From an uncultured Oscillospiraceae bacterium (GTDB lineage: Bacteria; Bacillota; Clostridia; Oscillospirales; Acutalibacteraceae), in the NCBI GenBank assembly GCA_900547305.1, contig URGH01000019.1, positions 1-37,037 on the forward strand: DNA of 37,037 nt, given 5' to 3'. This document shows, one piece after another, positions 17,219 to 24,254 of this stretch. The notes under the pieces were generated by a model. The model was not told the origin of the DNA. It saw only the letters and a program-made list of their open reading frames with translations, and ran no database searches. The first letter of the stretch is position 1, and each line of letters begins with the position of its first letter. Position numbers and translations under genes: made by a program.

Positions 17219-17310
17219 AATGTAATTCACGCTTACATTGTAAAAGATACTTACATTTTTGTCAAAGTCCAAAAGTAAGCGATATTTACATTTATCACTT
17301 AAAAATGTAA
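17219..17310. promoter_or_regulatory. TTACATT operator cluster between rep and xre
   Basis: Five copies of a 7-bp box: AATGTAA at 17219-17225 and 17304-17310, TTACATT at 17233-17239, 17251-17257 and 17286-17292. They form two inverted pairs. One box overlaps the rep -10 and another abuts the rep -35, the position expected for a repressor site; the divergent XRE protein is the obvious candidate ligand. Confidence 0.6.
17237..17265 (-). promoter_or_regulatory. Promoter of the rep operon
   Basis: On the minus strand, TTGACA (17260-17265), a 17-bp spacer and TACAAT (17237-17242). It is about 110 bases upstream of rep and is overlapped by TTACATT boxes. Confidence 0.75.
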
Positions 17311-17366
17311 GTGGGGCTTTCATTTTCTTTGATTTTCTGCTAATATCTAATAAATGAGGTGATTTT

Positions 17367-17567
17367 ATGTCGAAATTTTCAGAAAGACTAAAGGAAAGCA
17401 GAAAGAAAGCGGGGCTTACACAAACCGAAATAGCGGAGCAACTCGGTATTACACGTCCCGCATATACGCAATACGAAACGGACAAAACAACACCCAACCT
17501 TGAAACAGCAAGTAAAATAGCAGATATATTAAAAATTTCACTCGACTACCTTGTAGGGCGATATTAA
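17367..17567 (+). CDS. XRE-family HTH repressor
   Basis: A 66-residue single-domain Cro/CI-type regulator. The helix-turn-helix is LTQTEIAEQLGITRPAYTQYE (about 17-37), followed by the typical helix IADILKISLDYLVGR. The start ATG has GAGGTG 7 bases upstream, and a TGC-TAATAT extended -10 lies at 17338-17346. It is divergent from rep across a block of repeated TTACATT boxes, so it probably represses rep and itself, filling the CopG-like copy-control role of pMV158 plasmids. This is inferred from layout. Confidence 0.88.
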   Translation: MSKFSERLKESRKKAGLTQTEIAEQLGITRPAYTQYETDKTTPNLETASKIADILKISLDYLVGRY

Positions 17568-17627
17568 ACACAAATTACACAGCAGATTTTTAGACCATTC
17601 ATTTTAGGGGTTTATTTTAAGCGGGTT

Positions 17628-17770
17628 TTACTCAAAAATTACTCAATTACTCAACTATTTTTCACTTTAGTGAGTAAAAGTTTTTGAGCAAGAATGGCTT
17701 AACCAAGCCTTGCATTTTAAAAATTACTCAACTACACAGCCGGAGCATATGACGCGGATATGCTCCGGCT
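17628..17770. other. Candidate double-strand origin: iterons plus hairpin
   Basis: Four direct copies of TTACTCAA (17628, 17639, 17647, 17724) and one inverted TGAGTAA (17671-17677), then a perfect 13-bp inverted repeat, AGCCGGAGCATAT (17738-17750) with its complement at 17758-17770 and a 7-base loop GACGCGG. In pMV158-type plasmids, Rep-binding direct repeats lie some tens of bases from a nick hairpin, upstream of rep, as here. The pMV158 nick sequence TACTACGAC is not in the loop, so the nick site is unproven. The hairpin could also end xre transcripts, although its T-tract is poor. Confidence 0.45.
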
Positions 17771-18083
17771 ACTCTTTTCCCGTTAGTCTCTGTTAAGCTA
17801 AGGGCTTTTTTTAGGCTGACAAGGGTGTGGGTCTCTGCGATACGGAAAACAGCACACACACGAACACAGGCAATAATGCGGGGATATGTGCTATCCCTCA
17901 CACATAATTGGAAGTCCTCTACCGAGGACAACTTAACGGCAACCTACGGTTGCGCACACACGGGGCAAGCCCCGTACCCCTGTTTGTGCTAATATGCGGC
18001 TACTTTCGTCTGTATGGGGTTTTTGCTTTAAGGTGGTACTCTACCCTATTTCGCTATTACGTGAGCTTGTGAGGGCAAAAGAA
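17771..18083. other. Structured non-coding block of the Rep element
   Basis: No gene is supported. Four stable short hairpins stand in a row: GGGATA/TATCCC (17881-17897), GTCCTC/GAGGAC (17914-17929), GCAACC/GGTTGC (17939-17953, loop TAC) and ACGGGGC/GCCCCGT (17960-17975). A dense hairpin array like this would suit a single-strand origin for lagging-strand synthesis or part of the double-strand origin; the loop sequence CCTACGG resembles part of the pMV158 nick site. A 67-residue minus-strand frame here is not convincing. Confidence 0.35.
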
Positions 18084-18122
18084 AGCCCCCTACCGTGCAG
18101 ATAGAGGGCTAAGTACGTTTTT
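18084..18122 (+). terminator. Weak terminator-like hairpin at right element end
   Basis: AGCCCCCT (18084-18091) pairs imperfectly with AGAGGGCT (18103-18110), followed by AAGTACGTTTTT. It sits just before the right 13-bp repeat. The stem has one mismatch and the T-run is delayed. Confidence 0.35.
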
Positions 18123-18130
18123 AACAATCA

Positions 18131-18143
18131 TTTCACGCAATTG
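18131..18143 (+). repeat. Right 13-bp direct repeat, candidate attR
   Basis: TTTCACGCAATTG, identical to 15377-15389, in the same orientation. It lacks the inverted partner arm that the left copy has. It marks the right end of the Rep element, about 150 bases before the phage-like operon's last gene ends. Confidence 0.5.
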
Positions 18144-18225
18144 GATATATAATTTTAAGCCGCCACAAACCGCTTACCCTATCCCGGTTTTTAAATATTT
18201 TTGGGGTGATAATTCAGATATATGT

Positions 18226-18263
18226 AAAAAAACAGCAACATCTTTCGGTGCTGCTGTTTTTAT
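18226..18263 (-). terminator. Terminator of the phage-like operon
   Basis: CAGCAACA and TGCTGCTG (18233-18256) are flanked by A-runs and T-runs on the two sides. In the minus-strand transcript the stem closes with one G-U pair and is followed by a U-run, so it works best for the minus-strand operon ending at 18292. It may be bidirectional. Confidence 0.75.
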
Positions 18264-18291
18264 ATTTTTCAAATATAACATAAATTAAAAT

Positions 18292-19485
18292 TTACTTTGC
18301 GATTACTTCCTTAATTTTTTCAAGTTGCTCTTGCGTCTGTTCAGCTTCTGAAAAAACCGACGAATACGAAAATAATACATATCCTTCAACAGCACCGTTG
18401 TTTGTACACGATTTTATCTGCCGTGCTATAATATCGGTACCGTTTTTCCATTCTGTGGTATCAGGCTCGTTATCGGTGCCGAGCTTATAAGGCGCCAAGC
18501 CGATTGCCAGCTTTACATTTTCATTTGTAATACCTACATTCACCCATTCTTTCAGCAGATTATTAAAGCAAAAATCCTTGTTTGGGTAATCAAAACCAAA
18601 ATACAACTGCGGAATTATGGTGTCCATAATTCCATCTTTTACCCATAATTTGACATCTGCGTAATAATCGGTGTAATTTTTATCTATTGACGCCGCCGGG
18701 CTTATTGAAAAATCAACTCTTTCGCCGCCTATTGACTTAATTGCCGCACGGCAGCCCGCAAGCAGCGTATTTACATTTGCCCGCCGCCAATCGTCAAGAT
18801 AAATCGGGTTTTCGGCGGTTTTGCAGTAATTCTCATAGCTTGTTTTGTCAAATTCGGGGTCGGTGGTCGGGTAAAAATAATCGTCAAAGTGAACCCCGTC
18901 GATTATATATTTCGTAAGCAGCTCTCTTATACCGTCGATTATAAGCTGCCTTACCTCGCTTTCGGCGGGATTTAAGTATATCCCGCCGCGGCGCACTACA
19001 TTAATATCATTATCGGGGTTATCGTCGTTCAGCCATTTATATGCCGGACTGTCGTTATCAAGCGCGGATATATCGTCCGACGCGGCGTTAATTCTGTATG
19101 GGTTTATCCAAGCGTGAATTTTTATTCCGCTGCTTTTGCAGGCGTTTACCGCATATTCAAACGGGTCGTAATCAAGCCCCCGCGCCAGCTTGTTTTGCGG
19201 AAAATAATCGGATTTAAAAAGCGAATCGCAATGCGAGCGGATATGTAGATAAATATTCCCGATATTTGCCGACTCGCAGTTCCTGATCACCTTGTCAAAT
19301 TCCGCCCTGAACCCGCTTTCGCTTTTAAGCATTGCGTTTACTTCGCTGTAAGAAATCCATATGCCCGCGCTTGAAACGCCCTTGTACTTTGTCGGTTCTT
19401 CCATCTCTTCCCCGTTTTTCGGGGTGCCGACGGTACAGCCGACAAGCAGCAAAAACGCAATTAAGCAGATAAAAATTCTTTTCAT
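18292..19485 (-). CDS. GHL10/DUF187-type lipoprotein glycosidase
   Basis: A 397-residue lipoprotein: signal peptide ending in LLVGC with the lipid-attachment Cys at 17, then a TIM-barrel of the GHL10 (DUF187) family. Blocks include GIWISYSEV near the barrel start, KIHAWINPYR, GIYLNPAESEVR, DGVHFDDYFYP (the acidic active-site region) and PQLYFGFDYP. E. coli DigH (YddW), of this family, cleaves denuded peptidoglycan strands, so a wall substrate is plausible. The ATG is 2 bases after the nozzle-gene stop, and the ribosome site AGAGAGG lies inside that gene, so the two are translationally coupled. It is the last gene of the operon. Exact glycan specificity is inferred. Confidence 0.82.
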   Translation of the reverse strand: MKRIFICLIAFLLLVGCTVGTPKNGEEMEEPTKYKGVSSAGIWISYSEVNAMLKSESGFRAEFDKVIRNCESANIGNIYLHIRSHCDSLFKSDYFPQNKLARGLDYDPFEYAVNACKSSGIKIHAWINPYRINAASDDISALDNDSPAYKWLNDDNPDNDINVVRRGGIYLNPAESEVRQLIIDGIRELLTKYIIDGVHFDDYFYPTTDPEFDKTSYENYCKTAENPIYLDDWRRANVNTLLAGCRAAIKSIGGERVDFSISPAASIDKNYTDYYADVKLWVKDGIMDTIIPQLYFGFDYPNKDFCFNNLLKEWVNVGITNENVKLAIGLAPYKLGTDNEPDTTEWKNGTDIIARQIKSCTNNGAVEGYVLFSYSSVFSEAEQTQEQLEKIKEVIAK

Positions 19486-19487
19486 GT

Positions 19488-21542
19488 TTAAACCTCTCTG
19501 TAATTAAATGATATTTCGCCTATTTCCATGCTGCCGTCGGTGCTGAAATTAAGACCTATCGCCCTTACCGGCGCTATATGCGGCAGCAAACGCACAACAT
19601 TGAGCGTACCGCACTTATTTTGACAGCCGTTTAAATCTACGTTGATTTCCTCTTCGGTGTCCCCCGTCAGCCTGATTTTAAGCTTCCCTACAGCCGCCAC
19701 CGAAAGCGTAATGCTTTCTACCGATTTCCTTACAGCCGCCGTGCCGAAATCAAAGCACTTGGTTGAAAACGATGAAGAGAACGGTACGGAAACCACTGCT
19801 GCCTGCGAAGATGAACTTTTAATATCGGTATCCCCGCCTGCGCGGCTCTCTCTTGCAAAATAAAGCACCTTTCCGTCGCTGCCCACGCATATATAGGCGC
19901 GGTCTTTCCCGTTTGGCAGAATATCGATCGGTTTAAAATCGATAAAGCTGTGGGTGTAGTACCGCTGTTTTGTCTCGCCCGGTGTAAAATGAACAAGCAG
20001 CGCTTTACCGCCGAAAAGCAGTAAAAACCTGCCGTTCTCCCCCACCGCTACCGCGTTTTCCTTTTCGGTGGCAGTGAGCAAGCTTAAAAAAGCCTCGGTC
20101 GACTCAAAAACTCTCGTTATTTTTCCCGAAAAGGTATTCATTGAGTATATTTCCCCGTAGCCCGACAGCCATAACGGATAACTTCCGCAAAGCGCGCATG
20201 CCCGCCTGTTTGCGCAGCCCGTATCCGCTAATTTGGTTTGTGAGAACGTATCGCCCTCATAAAATACGGAATCGTCGTCTGCCAGCAGCGAGCTTGTGTT
20301 AAGCGCGTTTCCGTGCTTTAATTTCAGCTTGTATACCTCATTCTTTTTAAATGCAATAATACCGTCCTTTGTGGTTAAAAGCGATATTACGGCGTTTCCG
20401 CCCCCGCCTATATCGGCAATCGATTTCTCGGAAAAATAAAGCGGGTTGGCGTATGAGACCGAGTAAACTCTTCCCCTTTCGCAGCCGCCCGAAAAAACCA
20501 GCTTTGAGTCATACGCCGCGCAGCAGGTCAGCGTGCATATCTCCTTTAATTCCTCGCCGTACTGCTTGCCCGCCCTTATGCAAATGTTGTTTTCGTGATA
20601 CATACTCATAAGCGGTATCGGATAATCGGCACCGTCGCTCGCGGTAAAGTATATCATACCCTTGCTGCGATCAACATTCATTGTTATTGCGGAGTTGTAA
20701 AATGTTTGTGTATCGCTCGTTGAATTTGAAAGTATAGTCCAATCGGTGTATTTTGTGAGATTTACATATATTCTGCACATCACCGCTTCATTCGCAAGCC
20801 CGCTGTAAGGCAGACGGAACGCGTTTGACTGCCCATCGGAAGTAAAATACGATTTAAACCGTCCCGTAAGAATATTCTGCGCCTCTAAAAACTTCGGTTG
20901 CGCAGTGTACGCCTGATTTGAAGCCTTTGCGGTTTCATATTTGTTCCCCCGCCCGTTTATCATAACAACTGGCTCGTAAAAGCTCGTTATGCGCATCCAT
21001 GAGTTGAGCGTACTGCTTATTTCGTAAACCCTATAACCGTACTCATAAGAGTTGTACTCGTTGCGTAGCGTCACCAGCGCGAAAATTCCGCCGCCGTTTA
21101 CCGGCGCGCCGCCGTAAAAGAGAATACTGTATGGGGTGTAAAAAGTATCGTCGCTTATCCTGCTGAAATAAATTTCGCCCGCCTCTGCCGAGGTGCCGTC
21201 CGCACCCAGCAAATAAACATAATAAACGTAATTCGAGGTGCCGTCGTAAGCCTTTTCATACGCCACGCGCTTTTTTTCGCCATCTAAAAATACTTCCGTC
21301 TCGGTAACGGTGTATGAAACGTCGGTGAACAAAGCGCTTGACTCGTTTTTTATTATATCATATTCGGTAGCAATTAGTCCAGCCCTTGTTTTCAGCACGC
21401 CGTTTTCAAATTCCATGTTTTCACATGCGATAAGCTCGCCGTCGGCTGTATTCTGCGGCAAAGCGGAGGTATTTATACCCCCGTCGAGCTTTCTTATGCG
21501 GTACGACTTTTCCCGCTTTTCATCCAGATGACCGAATTTCAT
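19488..21542 (-). CDS. Phage tail-nozzle/stabilisation-like protein
   Basis: A 684-residue protein, mostly beta-rich. The N-terminus carries LDGGINTSALPQNTADGEL and ENMEFENGVLKTRAGL (about 19-57), the opening pattern of podovirus tail-nozzle proteins (T7 gp12-like; P22 gp10-like stabilisation proteins), in which a gene-product list of defined sites is followed by 'made to a rule' beta-propeller repeats. Later repeats such as TTKDGIIAFKKNEVYKL and YDSKLVFSGGCERGRVYSV (about 385-440) look propeller-like. No signal peptide or transmembrane helix. The ATG overlaps the adaptor-gene stop by one base. The frame is fully open over 2 kb with host-like codon use. Assignment is by pattern and gene order; tail-fibre or other structural roles are possible. 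Confidence 0.62.
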   Translation of the reverse strand: MKFGHLDEKREKSYRIRKLDGGINTSALPQNTADGELIACENMEFENGVLKTRAGLIATEYDIIKNESSALFTDVSYTVTETEVFLDGEKKRVAYEKAYDGTSNYVYYVYLLGADGTSAEAGEIYFSRISDDTFYTPYSILFYGGAPVNGGGIFALVTLRNEYNSYEYGYRVYEISSTLNSWMRITSFYEPVVMINGRGNKYETAKASNQAYTAQPKFLEAQNILTGRFKSYFTSDGQSNAFRLPYSGLANEAVMCRIYVNLTKYTDWTILSNSTSDTQTFYNSAITMNVDRSKGMIYFTASDGADYPIPLMSMYHENNICIRAGKQYGEELKEICTLTCCAAYDSKLVFSGGCERGRVYSVSYANPLYFSEKSIADIGGGGNAVISLLTTKDGIIAFKKNEVYKLKLKHGNALNTSSLLADDDSVFYEGDTFSQTKLADTGCANRRACALCGSYPLWLSGYGEIYSMNTFSGKITRVFESTEAFLSLLTATEKENAVAVGENGRFLLLFGGKALLVHFTPGETKQRYYTHSFIDFKPIDILPNGKDRAYICVGSDGKVLYFARESRAGGDTDIKSSSSQAAVVSVPFSSSFSTKCFDFGTAAVRKSVESITLSVAAVGKLKIRLTGDTEEEINVDLNGCQNKCGTLNVVRLLPHIAPVRAIGLNFSTDGSMEIGEISFNYREV

Positions 21543-21895
21543 TACTGTCCGTCCACCTCCGTCAGCGGCATTACATTTAAAATCCCGACGGTCTTTTTAA
21601 GCGCCGCGGCGCGTTTCGCATTGTAAAGCTCCGCAAAAATACGGTTTTTTGCGGTATCCCCCTCGGTCAGCGATAAAAGCATAGCCGTTCCGTATATAAG
21701 CGCCTCTCTTTGCGCCGGGCTTATTTCCAAGTCGGAAGAAAGCGACTCTATACCTGATATCTGCAAATCATCGGCTATCTGCGATATAAGCTCCGCGCCC
21801 TGCTCTTCAAACCGCGCTTGCAACGACTGATTATTAACAATATCATTGTAGCCGAGCAGCAGCATTGCTTTTTTATAAATTTCAGACCCTTTCAT
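21542..21895 (-). CDS. Putative phage head-tail adaptor protein
   Basis: A 117-residue, largely alpha-helical soluble protein. It lies between the portal and nozzle genes, the slot occupied by gp4 in P22 or gp11 in T7, where a ring of adaptor subunits joins portal to tail. Helical blocks GSEIYKKAMLLLGY, EEQGAELISQIADDL and REALIYGTAMLLSLTEGD fit the small helical connector fold. The frame is open from a GTG at 21916, but ATG 21895 with GAGGAAAA upstream is preferred; it overlaps the portal gene by 14 bases. The function is inferred from size, helical content and position. Confidence 0.55.
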   Translation of the reverse strand: MKGSEIYKKAMLLLGYNDIVNNQSLQARFEEQGAELISQIADDLQISGIESLSSDLEISPAQREALIYGTAMLLSLTEGDTAKNRIFAELYNAKRAAALKKTVGILNVMPLTEVDGQ

Positions 21896-23444
21896 TTTCT
21901 TTTTCCTCGCTTTCACTGCTTAAAAGTCCCTGTCGGTTCGGAACAATGCCGTCCGGCAGGCGCTCCAAAAACTGCCTCTTATCAATAATTCCCTTTTCAA
22001 AAAGATTAAGCAGCGTGTTCACACACTCGCGTTCGCTGTAAACGGTGCCCGTTCCAACCTCTATTTTTGAGTTTATAATAAGTCCGCGTAGCCTGTCGGC
22101 GTCAAACGTAACATATTTGGTTTTCTTGCCGTCTTTAAGCTTTATGGCGCGCTTACCGTAGCATGAAATCCAAAAATCCGCCCATATGCGTGAGATCTCC
22201 TCGGCAAAGGAATAAAAACGGTTTTTAACTATCTGCAGCGGCATTATAGCGGCGTTTTGCATTGTTATAAGCGCGGTTGCGTTGTCGGCGCGGCTGTCGC
22301 CCAGGGCTACCTCGTTAGCACCGCTCTGCGTTAAGGTGTTGTCTATCAGCGTTTGCAGGCTTTGGTCGAAATTTTGGCTGAAATCGGGCGGAGTCACATA
22401 TTTTATCGCACCGTTTACCTCTTCGCTGCTGCCGTAAACCTTTACAATCTGCCCCGGCTCGTTGGTTATGCCGTCGGGCACGGTGTCGCCGTTTATCACC
22501 ATCATCGGCATGCCAGTAGTCATAGCCGACCAAACGCTCGCCGTTATCATGCGGTTAATTGCAATCTGATTGGGTATAAGGTATGTAACCTCGCTTTCAC
22601 CGTAGATAAGCCCTCCCCTTTTTTCCCAGGAGAAAACCGCAAGCGGATAAAGCGAAAGTCCCGTGTCGAATACCTTTCGCACCGTGGCGTTTTCGGTAAC
22701 CTTTACACTTTTAATTGTATAGCCGCCGACCGCTTTATATTCCTTAAACAGCTTTGTGAACACGGTAACCTTTCCGTCGTCCGAGTCATTTTCAATCGCT
22801 CTGAGCTCCGAAATATCCGCGCCGTGCAGCCTAGCTTCACGTAGCACCGCCTCTGTCTCGCGGCAGCTTGCAATAATTATATAGGGCTGTTCTTGAATAT
22901 CCGACATATACGGGTCGGCAAAATAAACGTTTTCAATATTTAAAACCTCGCAGGAAATATCGCCGTTTATCGGCATGCGCGACTCTTTATCGGCATAAAG
23001 CCCCGTTTTAATATCGCTGTTCCAGTAGGTATATAAAACGCCCGTTCCGCTTATATACGCGTTTCTCAGCGCCGTGGCGTAAAGCGAGGTAAGCCCTACC
23101 CGCTCCGCCGTAACGTTGTAGTAGTCGCTTAGCGCCGACATTGCCTCGTTTATCATACCCACTTTGTCGTCACTTCCGTCTTCTGCCGTAGGTATCCCCT
23201 CCGCCGAAAACGTTACCGAGAGCGGCGCGCTTAATATTTGCGACATTTTATAATCGCCTATTCGCTTTATAATGTTGTGCCGCACCAGCGGGCGGTCGTT
23301 GCCGCATTTCGCGCCGTACCACTGGTCGCCTATGTAAAAGCGCTCGTTAATGCGGTTTTGCTCGTACAGCCCACGTTTGCCGAGCGCCGACTTAAAGTCT
23401 GCCGCCTTGCGGTATTCTTCATATATTTCAAAGGGTTTATTCAT
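21882..23444 (-). CDS. Phage portal protein, P22-like
   Basis: A 520-residue portal-type protein, the dodecameric ring through which phage DNA is packaged and ejected. The N-terminus (RINERFYIGDQW, about 31-42, then RPLVRHNIIKRIGDYKMSQIL) is the common portal opening; IPNQIAINRMITA (about 287-299) and QSGANEVALGDSRADNATAL (about 375-394) are typical of the wing/stem region, and the C-terminal third is helical. Length is shorter than P22 gp1 but within the family range for Gram-positive phages. AAAGGAGGT lies 7 bases before the ATG. No strong promoter is visible upstream. It heads a four-gene operon with no terminase or capsid gene on either side. Confidence 0.75.
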   Translation of the reverse strand: MNKPFEIYEEYRKAADFKSALGKRGLYEQNRINERFYIGDQWYGAKCGNDRPLVRHNIIKRIGDYKMSQILSAPLSVTFSAEGIPTAEDGSDDKVGMINEAMSALSDYYNVTAERVGLTSLYATALRNAYISGTGVLYTYWNSDIKTGLYADKESRMPINGDISCEVLNIENVYFADPYMSDIQEQPYIIIASCRETEAVLREARLHGADISELRAIENDSDDGKVTVFTKLFKEYKAVGGYTIKSVKVTENATVRKVFDTGLSLYPLAVFSWEKRGGLIYGESEVTYLIPNQIAINRMITASVWSAMTTGMPMMVINGDTVPDGITNEPGQIVKVYGSSEEVNGAIKYVTPPDFSQNFDQSLQTLIDNTLTQSGANEVALGDSRADNATALITMQNAAIMPLQIVKNRFYSFAEEISRIWADFWISCYGKRAIKLKDGKKTKYVTFDADRLRGLIINSKIEVGTGTVYSERECVNTLLNLFEKGIIDKRQFLERLPDGIVPNRQGLLSSESEEKENERV

Positions 23445-23473
23445 TTTTTAACCTCCTTTTAGAGTAATGGATG

Positions 23474-23600
23474 TCAGTAGAAAATACCCCGCCCCCAAGG
23501 CTCCCCTCTTTTTACAGAGGGGAGCTGTCAGCCGAATGGCTGACTGAGGGGTATTTCTAATGTCTAACGTCTAATATCTAATATCTAAATTGGCTGAGTG
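23474..23600. repeat. Dispersed hairpin-heptad repeat, copy 2
   Basis: A 9-bp hairpin CTCCCCTCT/AGAGGGGAG (23501-23524), a 7-bp hairpin GTCAGCC/GGCTGAC (23527-23544) and five tandem heptads of type TCTAAYR (23556-23590). The same ingredients occur near 30.7 and 36.8 kb. It fills most of the gap between khpA and the portal gene; I see no gene and no convincing promoter for the portal operon here. Confidence 0.7.
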
Positions 23601-23635
23601 GTATTTATTCTAATGCCCGACTCAGTGTAAATCTT

Positions 23636-23672
23636 AATAAAAGCAAAAGAGCCGGACAAGCGCTGTCCGACC
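23636..23672 (-). terminator. Terminator after khpA
   Basis: In the minus-strand transcript, GTCGGACA pairs with TGTCCGGC (23651-23671, one G-U) and is followed by TCTTTTGCTTTT. It closes the ylxM-ffh-rpsP-khpA transcript about 10 bases after the khpA stop. Confidence 0.75.
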
Positions 23673-23681
23673 CCTTGGTAA

Positions 23682-23915
23682 TCAGTCTATTTCAACCGAT
23701 ATTCTGCCGTTTTCCCTGTTGGCGGCGGCGCGCATTACAACACGTATAGCCTTGGCAATTCTGCCCTGCTTGCCGATAACGCGACCCATATCATTTTCAG
23801 CAACGTGAAGATGATAAACGGTAACGCCCTCTTCATTCGGCTCATCAACAGTAACGTTTACCTCGTCGGGATTTTCTACAAGCCCGGAGGCAATGGAAAT
23901 AAGAAGCTCTTTCAT
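23682..23915 (-). CDS. khpA: KH-domain RNA-binding protein KhpA
   Basis: A 77-residue single KH-domain protein with the GxxG loop in RVIGKQGRIAKAIR (about 46-59). KhpA binds RNA, commonly with KhpB/Jag, and affects cell-wall and division regulation in Firmicutes. It lies 20 bases after rpsP, its normal position (ylqC in B. subtilis). In most Firmicutes rimM, trmD and rplS follow; here a terminator comes instead. Length and motif are normal. Confidence 0.93.
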   Translation of the reverse strand: MKELLISIASGLVENPDEVNVTVDEPNEEGVTVYHLHVAENDMGRVIGKQGRIAKAIRVVMRAAANRENGRISVEID

Positions 23916-23935
23916 TGTTTTACCTCACAAGAATA

Positions 23936-24178
23936 TTAGAGAACGCCGTTCTTTTTAAGCAGCGCCTTTACGGTGTCGGTCGGCTGAGCTCCGTTGGAGA
24001 TCCACTTTTTAGCCTTTTCGGCGTCAATGTTAACGGCTGCCGGATCCTTTGTGGGATCATAGGTGCCTATCTCTTCGATAAAGCGACCGTCGCGCGGATA
24101 TCTGGAATCAGCCACAACAACGCGGTAAAAGGGAGCCCTTTTTGCGCCCATGCGGCGAAGTCTGATTTTTACTGCCAT
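23936..24178 (-). CDS. rpsP: 30S ribosomal protein S16
   Basis: An 80-residue S16, a 30S assembly protein. The N-terminus AVKIRLRRMGAKRAPFYRVV and the block DSRYPRDGRFIEEIGTYDP are diagnostic. CGGAGGTG upstream of the ATG is a strong ribosome site. It lies 76 bases after ffh; that gap has an imperfect inverted repeat (AAAATGTGTG / CACATATTTT) that might attenuate ffh-to-rpsP read-through. Confidence 0.96.
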   Translation of the reverse strand: MAVKIRLRRMGAKRAPFYRVVVADSRYPRDGRFIEEIGTYDPTKDPAAVNIDAEKAKKWISNGAQPTDTVKALLKKNGVL

Positions 24179-24254
24179 GGTATTACACCTCCGTATTCAT
24201 ATTATCTATGTTTAAAATATGTGCATTTTCACCCTGTCGGGCGTAACACACATT

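Larger units (their letters stand above)
15377..18143. mobile_element. Integrated rolling-circle plasmid-like element
   Basis: About 2.77 kb bounded by a perfect 13-bp direct repeat (TTTCACGCAATTG). It contains an HUH-type Rep, four small co-directional genes, a divergent XRE repressor, operator repeats, and a structured non-coding block with iteron-like repeats that could be the double-strand origin. It is more AT-rich than the chromosome around it, and its codons differ from the GC-rich third positions of the neighbours. No integrase, transposase or relaxase of the MOB type is visible. Boundaries are inferred from the direct repeat. Confidence 0.65.

Noticed and set aside
17728..17931. 67-residue minus-strand frame in the Rep element
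   Set aside because: It covers the candidate origin hairpin and hairpin array, has no ribosome site and no family-like composition.
23474..23600. CRISPR array
   Set aside because: The 7-base heptads are contiguous with no spacers and no cas genes are in the window.
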